A stretch of DNA of 5,456 nucleotides from an uncultured Lachnospiraceae bacterium (GTDB lineage Bacteria; Bacillota; Clostridia; Lachnospirales; Lachnospiraceae): the NCBI GenBank assembly GCA_902782655.1, contig CACZNY010000046.1, positions 1-5,456 of the forward strand, read 5' to 3'. The notes under the pieces were generated by a model. The model searched no databases and had not been told where the DNA came from. It worked only from the letters and a program-made list of their open reading frames with translations. The position numbers and the translations under genes were made by a program. Below, piece by piece: positions 1-5,040 of the stretch. How positions within the stretch are numbered: the first letter of the stretch is position 1; each line of letters starts with the position of its first letter.

Positions 1-122
1 CTGCCGTACTCTGCCCTGACATTTTCCAGGGCCGACACACATTCTTCATCCATCAGCTCCGGAACGGGATGTTTTTTCAGGTGATCAAGCCATTTATCAA
101 CTGTAAGCTCTTTTATTATCAT
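1..122 (-). CDS. Unrecognised protein, N-terminal 40 codons (runs off left edge)
   Basis: An open frame begins at ATG 122-120 and continues to the window edge, starting MIIKELTVDKWLDHLKKHPV and continuing with an acidic, helical-looking stretch (PELMDEECVSALENVRAEYG). There is no signal peptide or membrane segment in the visible part, so a cytoplasmic protein is likely. I do not recognise the family. The nearest Shine-Dalgarno-like sequence, GAGGGAG at 138-144, lies 15 nt from the ATG, which is long, and no closer alternative start exists. The frame stays open upstream without a start codon until a TAA near 193-195. The gene begins 11 bp after the stop of the decayed surface-protein fragment, in the same direction. 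Amino-acid usage looks like real coding sequence. It could also be another broken piece; only the rest of the gene would tell. Confidence 0.5.
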   Translation of the reverse strand, partial: MIIKELTVDKWLDHLKKHPVPELMDEECVSALENVRAEYG

Positions 123-133
123 ATGTCTTTTTC

Positions 134-515
134 TTAACTCCCTCTTCTGAAATGCGTGTCTATGCTTAATATTACCGCTTCTGACTTAGCCTTTACTACT
201 TCATAGGTACCAAGTGCAGTTCCGCTGTAGTTGCCCTTGGCTGTAACAGCTATGGTTATGGTCTTTGACGTTTCATCTCCTACAAGCTCCAGCTTATCCA
301 TAGAAGTAAGCTCCTTAACACCCTTAGCCGTCACATCCGTGACTTCACCTTCATAATACTTAACCGTGTATTCGGATTTCTTAAGCTGTACTCAGTCTAC
401 CAATACATATGGCTTAGGCAGGTACTTGCCCGGCTTCTTGTAGATCATCTGGACTGCTTCCACCCTGGCTTCATCTATCGCAGCAGGCTTATTCCTGCTG
501 TAATTCTTATTAAGC
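134..515 (-). pseudogene. Fragment of Ig-like-repeat surface protein, nonsense mutation
   Basis: One frame reads from about 515 down to TAA at 136-134 as a typical bacterial Ig-like/adhesin repeat: KPYVLVD, then a TGA stop at 394-392, then VQLKKSEYTVKYYEGEV and, further on, TAKGNYSGTALGTYEV. The pattern (PYVLVDxVxLKKxxYTVxYY followed by VxxKGNYxGTxxxTYxV) is what one intact repeat of a large secreted Gram-positive surface protein looks like. The TGA sits where such repeats usually carry Gly (VDG), so a GGA to TGA mutation is the simple explanation. No start codon, signal peptide or anchor is present. The 5' side joins directly onto the GGGGACGGTTC palindrome, and the 3' end (SIDTHFRRGS) no longer resembles the repeat. 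The family assignment is inferred from pattern, not from a search. This is a relic, not a functional gene. Confidence 0.6.
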
Positions 516-553
516 GGGGACGGTTCCTTTGTGTTGCCAAAAGAACCGTCCCC
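516..553. repeat. Long perfect palindrome GGGGACGGTTC/GAACCGTCCCC
   Basis: GGGGACGGTTC at 516-526 pairs perfectly with GAACCGTCCCC at 543-553. After a C/A mismatch, TTTG 528-531 pairs with CAAA 538-541, leaving a six-base loop. On the plus strand the stem is followed by TTGTCTTTAT, so it resembles a terminator in that direction; on the minus strand it is followed by GCTTAATAAG, which is a poor U-tract. It lies 106 bp downstream of gene A and could stop or stabilise that transcript. From memory, palindromes of this GGGGACGGTTC...GAACCGTCCCC form are dispersed repeats in many Clostridia; I cannot verify that here. Confidence 0.65.
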
Positions 554-658
554 TTGTCTTTATGGAGATAGCTGCCGTAAGGAAGATGTCACCTGAAGGT
601 GTTTGGTGGGCACTCGGGCGAGCAGTGTGCGATTTCATCCTCCCTGCTGGATTTTAGC

Positions 659-2449
659 TCAGTTCAAATTGTTGATGTATTCTGTCAGCTTCCTGCGATC
701 ATAGAATTTGTTTATATCACCAATGAAATAATCGGGCTGTGCACCCCTGTCAACATCATAGAAAGAACCATTCTTCATTATGGAAAACATCCTGTATCCG
801 GAAACCTGATACTGACTGCCTGCGGCTGTACATAGCGGATGAATTGCGCAGGAACCACCACCGGATTCCTGCCCAAGCAGTGTAACCTTATGAGAAGCCT
901 TAAATGCGTTCGGAGCCAGGTTTCCGCAGGAGAAGCTTACGGGAGATTCCAGGCAATACAGGTGAAGCCCCTTTCCTGCGAGAGTATCGCTTTCGTCAAA
1001 TTTTCCATCCAGATTTGTGTCTATAGTATATACCGCATCTGTCATAGCGCCGGTAAGAGTATCTTTTGTACTCAGATCAGCCTGTCCAAGGAACGTGGCC
1101 ATAACATATTCTGCCGTTCCTGTGTCTCCGCCGCCGTTGATGGAAAGATCCATCACAACATTCTCTATAGGACTGTCTTCTCTGAGAATCTGCTGACAGG
1201 AATACTGCATGAGTCTTACTGTATCGGCATCACTGTTATCTGCTTCAGTCGGCTGTGCATAATAATCGATTTCAGGACTCCGATCTGTAAATTGGTCAAA
1301 GGTGATATAAGCCGTGTTCTGTATTTCCTCATAAGCCGGAACCCCATCCGGATAACACTCCTCTCTTGCAGCCAACAGGTCTGCCTTGTCACTTTCCCAG
1401 GAGGTACCCGCCAGACCCATTCCTATAGGAGCAACCATATCGACAAACTTATCCCTGTCAGTCAGGTATGAGATCCCGTTAAACTGACTGTGTAAATCTC
1501 CCAGATATAAATAGATCAGTTTATACAGTGCACCCTCAGCGACTGATGAATCTTCACTCAGAAATTCTCTCTTAAGACCTGTATCACTTAATAATGTGTC
1601 AAAGCTGTCAATGCCATGCTGTTCCTTTAAGCCATATTCGGAATCAAGCACAAAGCAGGTTTCGTTATAGGAAAATTCAGCAAGCTCCTTATTCCATTTC
1701 CCGCTTCCGGAGTTGAAGATCTCCTTCAGCTTTTCATCAAGTCCCGCGCCAATGATGACGCAATCGCCATTGTATAGAGCGAAAGAGCCGTAAAAGCTGA
1801 AAAAAACGTCACTTACGGTCTGCAACGGCACATAATATCCATCCCCATCCTTTACAAGATCTATCTCATACGGCTTAAGGTCAAATTCTATGCTCCTGCC
1901 ATATCTGTCTGTTGAAAGGGCGCTTTGCAGGAACAGCCTGTCGGTATTTGCTGTCCGTGAGACCATATCGACAAGAAGACTCCCTTCCATCTTAAAGAAT
2001 GCATCATAATCTGCAAAGGATATTGTATCATTGGCACAGTCAAAATCCGCATTGTATACGCCTCTGGAAATGACTGCATGATCACCGTCAGTATTATAAT
2101 CAAGCTTATAGAATTCTTCTGCCGGGTTATCAAAATCATAAATCTGTTTCAAAAGCCCGGAAATATCCGCAACAGAAATATAAGGTATTATCCCGTCATT
2201 AATAAATAGCAGCCCGATTTCCTGCTTATTATCTGCTTTTCCGATATACAGGGGGACAGATTTCTCTTCCACACTGTAGGATTGTGGCGTTACAGTCGTT
2301 GTCCCGATGCTGTCGGCTTCACTCATTTCCTGATTAACATCAGAGGGCCCCGTAACTTCCGCATTCACGTTAGTAGCTGAGCTCTGACAACCGACAAAGC
2401 ATATTATCGTCAGGCACACGATCATCATCGCAAAGATTCTTTTTTTCAT
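659..2449 (-). CDS. Secreted S41-family peptidase-like lipoprotein (gene A)
   Basis: The 596-residue protein opens with a lipoprotein signal peptide (MKKRIF, hydrophobic core, lipobox FVGC with lipidated Cys21; Phe at -3 is slightly atypical), then a Ser/Thr/Glu-rich linker to about residue 65. Residues 87-104 (IIPYISVADISGLLKQIY) and about 203-233 (GYYVPLQTVSDVFF... ALYNGDCVII) resemble copper-amine-oxidase-N-type modules. The C-terminal S41 domain shows candidate His320 (GDLHSQF), strand VVMDLSINGGGDTG (431-444), an EF-hand-like loop DTNLDGKFDESD (477-488), candidate nucleophile Ser507 (SFSCGN) and GQESGGGSC (526-534). The Lys of the classical CtpA/Prc Ser-Lys dyad is absent, so any activity would follow the tricorn-like S41 type; Gln527 stands where gene B has Glu. 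The likely role is cleavage or binding of extracellular peptides at the membrane surface. It is a full-length paralogue of gene B, 652 bp upstream, but the spacer suggests separate transcription. The substrate is unknown. Confidence 0.85.
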   Translation of the reverse strand: MKKRIFAMMIVCLTIICFVGCQSSATNVNAEVTGPSDVNQEMSEADSIGTTTVTPQSYSVEEKSVPLYIGKADNKQEIGLLFINDGIIPYISVADISGLLKQIYDFDNPAEEFYKLDYNTDGDHAVISRGVYNADFDCANDTISFADYDAFFKMEGSLLVDMVSRTANTDRLFLQSALSTDRYGRSIEFDLKPYEIDLVKDGDGYYVPLQTVSDVFFSFYGSFALYNGDCVIIGAGLDEKLKEIFNSGSGKWNKELAEFSYNETCFVLDSEYGLKEQHGIDSFDTLLSDTGLKREFLSEDSSVAEGALYKLIYLYLGDLHSQFNGISYLTDRDKFVDMVAPIGMGLAGTSWESDKADLLAAREECYPDGVPAYEEIQNTAYITFDQFTDRSPEIDYYAQPTEADNSDADTVRLMQYSCQQILREDSPIENVVMDLSINGGGDTGTAEYVMATFLGQADLSTKDTLTGAMTDAVYTIDTNLDGKFDESDTLAGKGLHLYCLESPVSFSCGNLAPNAFKASHKVTLLGQESGGGSCAIHPLCTAAGSQYQVSGYRMFSIMKNGSFYDVDRGAQPDYFIGDINKFYDRRKLTEYINNLN

Positions 2450-2460
2450 AGTACTTGAAA

Positions 2461-2469
2461 CCCTCCTTC
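2461..2469 (-). promoter_or_regulatory. Ribosome binding site of gene A, long spacing
   Basis: On the minus strand GAAGGAGGG is a strong Shine-Dalgarno sequence, but 11 nt separate its 3' end from the ATG at 2449-2447, longer than the usual 5-9. No other ATG, GTG or TTG lies closer in frame, and the ATG opens a proper lipoprotein signal peptide, so the start stands. Confidence 0.7.
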
Positions 2470-2492
2470 ATCAAAAGCCTTTCGATAGTGTA

Positions 2493-2520
2493 TTGACTAT
2501 AAACCTGGTAGCTTTATAAT
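2493..2520 (+). promoter_or_regulatory. Near-consensus sigma-A promoter pointing right
   Basis: TTGACT (2493-2498) and a perfect TATAAT (2515-2520) are separated by 16 bp. This is the best vegetative promoter match in the window, yet it points away from gene A, toward the TGCGG repeats and the istA remnant. Transcription would start near 2527. No intact plus-strand gene lies downstream, so it may be the orphaned promoter of a lost gene, drive a short RNA antisense to gene A's promoter region, or be chance. Confidence 0.5.
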
Positions 2521-2549
2521 CATAACATTATCCCCCATGATCAGGTCAA
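2519..2549 (-). promoter_or_regulatory. Possible promoter of gene A
   Basis: On the minus strand TTGACC (2549-2544) and TATGAT (2524-2519) are spaced by 19 bp, wider than the ideal 17, and lie about 70 bp upstream of gene A's start codon. The -10 overlaps the -10 of the opposing plus-strand promoter by two bases, so the two could not be used together. Assignment rests on motif match only. Confidence 0.35.
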
Positions 2550-2620
2550 GAATATCAGGAGGAAAGCCTTGCGTCCACTTCGCTACCGCAAGCCCTCTTA
2601 TTTTAGAGTTAATTGCATAT

Positions 2621-2699
2621 TGCGGCAGCTAACGAACCTTTTTGCGGAGCCGAACAACTGCTGAGCAGTCTTCATCGGACACGATGCGGTGTCTAACGG
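2621..2699 (+). repeat. Three TGCGG-N5-AAC-purine-purine direct repeats
   Basis: Copies start at 2621 (TGCGG CAGCT AACGA), 2643 (TGCGG AGCCG AACAA) and 2685 (TGCGG TGTCT AACGG). Spacings are 22 and 42 bp, that is about two and four helical turns, which places all copies on one DNA face. The position where a fourth copy would fall (about 2664) is occupied by the palindrome ACTGCT-G-AGCAGT (2657-2669). Probably transposase-binding terminal repeats of the IS21-like remnant. Confidence 0.55.
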
Positions 2700-2731
2700 A
2701 CAGATTTTAACTATTACATGAAATTATAGAT

Positions 2732-2792
2732 TACCTCATAATGAATCCAACCCACCCAGAGGAGGTAGAAAATGTTTTCATTATATGAGGTA
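2732..2792. repeat. Inverted repeat bracketing the istA start
   Basis: TACCTCATAATGAA (2732-2745) is the reverse complement of TTCATTATATGAGGTA (2777-2792) except for a two-base bulge. The 31-nt loop contains the AGAGGAGGT ribosome binding site (2758-2766) and the ATG (2772). In RNA this would present the start site in a large loop. It may be a control element of the transposase gene or part of the IS end. Confidence 0.5.
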
Positions 2793-2963
2793 GCCATGAA
2801 ACTGGACTACAAGAACATTATTGTAAAGCGTTACTTGCTGCATCTAAGCCTGCGGGATATTGCATAGCAGATGGGCGGTAGCAAATCTGGTATTTCGGAA
2901 TTTCTTCAATCATTTGAGAAGGCTGAAGGGATATCGTTCCCGCTTTCGCCAGGCATCACCAAT
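2772..2963 (+). pseudogene. istA: IstA transposase N-terminal fragment, premature stop
   Basis: A strong AGAGGAGGT lies 5 nt before ATG 2772. The frame reads MFSLYEVAMKLDYKNIIVKR, then YLLHLSLRDIA, a TAG at 2865-2867, then QMGGSKSGISEFLQSFEKAE and GISFPLSPGITN. The block LSLRDIAxQMGGSKSGISEFL is the N-terminal helix-turn-helix of IS21-family IstA transposases, and SFPLxxGITN is the usual following segment. An intact IstA is about 400-500 residues with a DDE integrase core; only about 64 codons remain, so it cannot catalyse transposition. The TAG replaces what is normally a charged residue in the helix-turn-helix (for instance AAG or GAG to TAG). After 2963 the frame continues into unrelated sequence and stops at 3018-3020. 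Family assignment is from motif recognition, with good confidence. Confidence 0.75.
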
Positions 2964-2966
2964 GAA

Positions 2967-2981
2967 GCCCCCCTGCGGGGC
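2967..2981. repeat. GC hairpin at the IS truncation point
   Basis: GCCCC (2967-2971) pairs with GGGGC (2977-2981) around a five-base loop, just 3 bp beyond where istA similarity ends. On the minus strand it lies about 120 bp after gene B's stop and is followed by TTCATT, a weak U-tract, so a poor intrinsic terminator for gene B is possible. It may instead belong to an unrelated repeat that joined or truncated the IS. Confidence 0.4.
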
Positions 2982-3007
2982 AGCTGCCATAAAACACATA
3001 TTAATAT

Positions 3008-3088
3008 TTATCCCTCATAGCCAAACGGTAGTACACTAAGCTCGAAAACACCATTGCGATTTCTTAAACCATAAACTAATTTCTGCAT
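3008..3088 (-). other. 26-codon ORF of doubtful reality after gene B
   Basis: Starting at ATG 3088-3086 and ending at TAA 3010-3008, the frame reads MQKLVYGLRNRNGVF and ends ELSVLPFGYEG. The composition looks protein-like, but there is no ribosome binding site, and the ATG lies within a TGCATGCA palindrome 13 bp beyond gene B's stop. It may be the tail of a lost gene or part of a dispersed intergenic repeat together with the adjoining GC hairpin. I do not claim it is translated. Confidence 0.2.
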
Positions 3089-3101
3089 GCATCGGTTATG
3101 A

Positions 3102-4994
3102 TTACGCTGCATTTTCCCGAGCTTCATCAAAATATTTATTCATCTGTTCGCCGAGGTTTTCAAGGTCGTAGAAATTTTCGTATGGATTATCGCCGCTGGA
3201 AATAAGTTCGGCATCCACCGGACATCCGTTATCCACTGTCTCACCTTCGTCCGTAACAGTACAGCTCGAAGCAGCGGAATTCTGTACCTCAATACCTCCA
3301 ACGCTCGAAAGGCGTACTCCGCAGGCTCCGCCGCTGCTCTTTTCACCAAGGATCATGGCGCCATGTTCATGCATAAAGAACGGGAATGCGTTACCACAGG
3401 AGAAGGAGCCGTCGCTGGTAAGGACGCCATAATTATAGTCTGTATAAGGGCTCACATCGCTGTCATCAATCTTGCCGTCGTGATTGAAGTCAAATACTTC
3501 TTCCTTAGTGTTATACTGTTCGGTGATCGCATTCCAGTCGCGGATATATCCCTTTCCGGTCGCAAGCCATTCTATAGCCAGCATAGCGATGTCGTTACCT
3601 CCGCCGTTACAGGTGTTGTCTATGATGATGTTCTTGATTTCAGGATTCTTTTTCGCGCGTTCGAGCCCGGCGAGCATGACGCCTACGGTATCATAAGTCT
3701 CCCCGCCTGTTTCAGGATCTTCCACGATCAGGGGCCTCTCTGTTTCGCCGGCAAGGAATGCCCGCCATGCATCATTGTCTACCACGAACTTATTGAAGCA
3801 GATGACGGCTGTATCTCCCTTTTCTACGTAATAGTCCCCATTGTAGAAGGACTCCCGGGCTTCCTCGCGCAGCGCCCCGTGGCCTATCCTCTCTACGTAA
3901 CGGTTGTACGCGACTCCGTAATCCTCTGCCCTTGCTTCCTTGAAGAACTTTGTTGACAGGTCGAACTCGTCATCCATAAGGGCATTGCAGGCCATACCGG
4001 TATGCCCGCCGTCAAATAAGAGTCCCGCGAACAGATGGATAAGTCCGCCGTAGAAGGTTTCAAAATCCTTTGCCAGGAGCTTTCCTTTGATTTCCGGATA
4101 TTCCTCCGTAAGTATTTCATCCAGCTTCTTGCCGCTATCAAGGTCTTTGTGGATATATTCCTGTCCAGGCTTTCCGTACCACAGATCCATGTTAAAGCAG
4201 AGTTCATTATAGGTATACTGCGCCATGTCATCCGTCCTGTCTGATTTTATGGCTGTGAAGTAGTCCGGATCCTCTTCCATAACCGAATCCAGGTAAAGCC
4301 CTACGAAGTCCCTGACATATATCTTTTCTCCTGCGTATACAACATAGTATCCGCTTGCGGAAGCAAAAATATCGGCAAGAGTGGGCAGGGGCACATAAAC
4401 ACCGGTATCATCACCTCTTAAATCAATATCATAATCTGAAAGTTCAAGCGTTTTTAATGCCGGTTCTTCCGGATCCATCGTATGAGTCAGCATGGCATAG
4501 GGATAATCGGGGTCTATGCTGTTATTGCCGGTCGCAGTCTGGAGGTCGGTGGCAAGCTTGATAAACCGTTCCGTGTTGACAATCTCGATAGTATCGGTAT
4601 CGATATCAAACACGGCATCATCGCCGCAGAAGTTTGATAAAGTATATCTGCTGCCATCCTGCTTGAATGTCATGCCTTCTTTAATTTCCGTGTTTATCAG
4701 ATAGAACTGATCGTAGAAGTCTGTCGTGTTCATGTATGGCACATTGGGCAGGTCTTCGTAATAGCGGACTGCCGCAGTTTCAGTGCTGTCCAGGCTGTCT
4801 CGTATTACAGGAATTGCCTTTTCCGTAAAAGCCTCTTCGCTTTCTGATGAAACCTCTGCTCCTGTCGGAGCTTCTGCCGTGGTAGTCCGCGGTATGGCTG
4901 CAGACTCTGTGTTTTCGCTCGAACTGGTACTGCCGCATGCTACAAGGCTTATCCCCATGCTTACTGCTAATATCAGCGATAAAATCTTTTTCAT
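3102..4994 (-). CDS. Secreted S41-family peptidase-like lipoprotein (gene B)
   Basis: The 630-residue protein starts at ATG 4994-4992 with a textbook lipoprotein signal (MKKILSLILAVSMGISLVAC, lipidated Cys20), then a Ser/Thr/Glu-rich linker to about residue 60. Residues 84-101 (NVPYMNTTDFYDQFYLIN) and 198-227 (GVYVPLPTLADIF... VVYAGEKIYV) resemble copper-amine-oxidase-N modules. A segment shared with gene A, YNELCFNMD (262-270), leads into the S41 domain: His331 in FDGGHTG, IIIDNTCNGGG (456-466), EF-hand-like loop DFNHDGKIDDSD (502-513), candidate nucleophile Ser532 in SFSCGN, and GEKSSGGACG (550-559). The dyad Lys of CtpA/Prc is absent, as in tricorn-type S41 enzymes; Glu551 is a candidate acidic residue. 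Of the two paralogues this one keeps the more canonical catalytic motifs. It follows the frameshifted upstream gene by 46 bp and probably shares its transcript. Activity and substrate are unproven. Confidence 0.88.
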   Translation of the reverse strand: MKKILSLILAVSMGISLVACGSTSSSENTESAAIPRTTTAEAPTGAEVSSESEEAFTEKAIPVIRDSLDSTETAAVRYYEDLPNVPYMNTTDFYDQFYLINTEIKEGMTFKQDGSRYTLSNFCGDDAVFDIDTDTIEIVNTERFIKLATDLQTATGNNSIDPDYPYAMLTHTMDPEEPALKTLELSDYDIDLRGDDTGVYVPLPTLADIFASASGYYVVYAGEKIYVRDFVGLYLDSVMEEDPDYFTAIKSDRTDDMAQYTYNELCFNMDLWYGKPGQEYIHKDLDSGKKLDEILTEEYPEIKGKLLAKDFETFYGGLIHLFAGLLFDGGHTGMACNALMDDEFDLSTKFFKEARAEDYGVAYNRYVERIGHGALREEARESFYNGDYYVEKGDTAVICFNKFVVDNDAWRAFLAGETERPLIVEDPETGGETYDTVGVMLAGLERAKKNPEIKNIIIDNTCNGGGNDIAMLAIEWLATGKGYIRDWNAITEQYNTKEEVFDFNHDGKIDDSDVSPYTDYNYGVLTSDGSFSCGNAFPFFMHEHGAMILGEKSSGGACGVRLSSVGGIEVQNSAASSCTVTDEGETVDNGCPVDAELISSGDNPYENFYDLENLGEQMNKYFDEARENAA

Positions 4995-5002
4995 AATAAA
5001 TT

Positions 5003-5008
5003 CCTCCT
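5003..5008 (-). promoter_or_regulatory. Ribosome binding site that decides gene B's start
   Basis: AGGAGG on the minus strand lies 8 nt before ATG 4994-4992. The frame is also open from an earlier ATG at 5024-5022, but that start would place this Shine-Dalgarno inside the coding region and put ten residues (MALHEKEEFI) before the signal peptide. The downstream ATG is therefore the start. Confidence 0.85.
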
Positions 5009-5040
5009 TTTCATGCAACGCCATTTAGCTGAATAGTAAC

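Larger units (their letters stand above)
2600..2963 (+). mobile_element. Remnant of the left end of an IS21-family insertion sequence
   Basis: The order left-end repeats, Shine-Dalgarno, istA start matches the left end of IS21-family elements, which carry multiple terminal repeats bound by the transposase ahead of istA. Here three TGCGG-N5-AAC repeats (2621-2699) precede the istA fragment at 2772. Similarity to IstA stops near 2963, so most of istA, all of istB and the right end are missing. The left boundary is uncertain: I place it near 2600 only because the repeats start at 2621. The element is immobile by itself. Confidence 0.55.

Noticed and set aside
481..500. CAGCAGG-CTTATT-CCTGCTG hairpin as a terminator
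   Set aside because: It lies inside the surface-protein relic's coding frame and has no U-tract on the minus strand; likely incidental.
510..638. 42-codon minus-strand ORF ending RFFWQHKGTVPA
   Set aside because: The Shine-Dalgarno abuts the ATG with no spacer and the frame runs through the palindrome; probably not translated.
839..1471. 210-codon plus-strand open frame
   Set aside because: It is fully antisense to the S41 domain of gene A, lacks a ribosome binding site and has Cys/Ile-rich composition typical of a shadow frame.
2569..2664. 31-codon TTG-start ORF as a real gene
   Set aside because: It has good upstream signals but no recognisable product, and its 3' half is the TGCGG repeat array; kept only as a finding.
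2691..2697. GTCTAAC resembling an integron attC core site (RYYYAAC)
   Set aside because: No inverted GTTRRRY partner or attC fold lies at suitable distance, and the match is explained by the TGCGG-N5-AAC repeat.
3363..3956. 197-codon plus-strand open frame
   Set aside because: Antisense to gene B, whose conserved motifs explain the sequence; no domain pattern of its own.
4995..5024. Ten-residue N-terminal extension of gene B
   Set aside because: It would begin upstream of the AGGAGG and spoil an otherwise perfect lipoprotein signal peptide.
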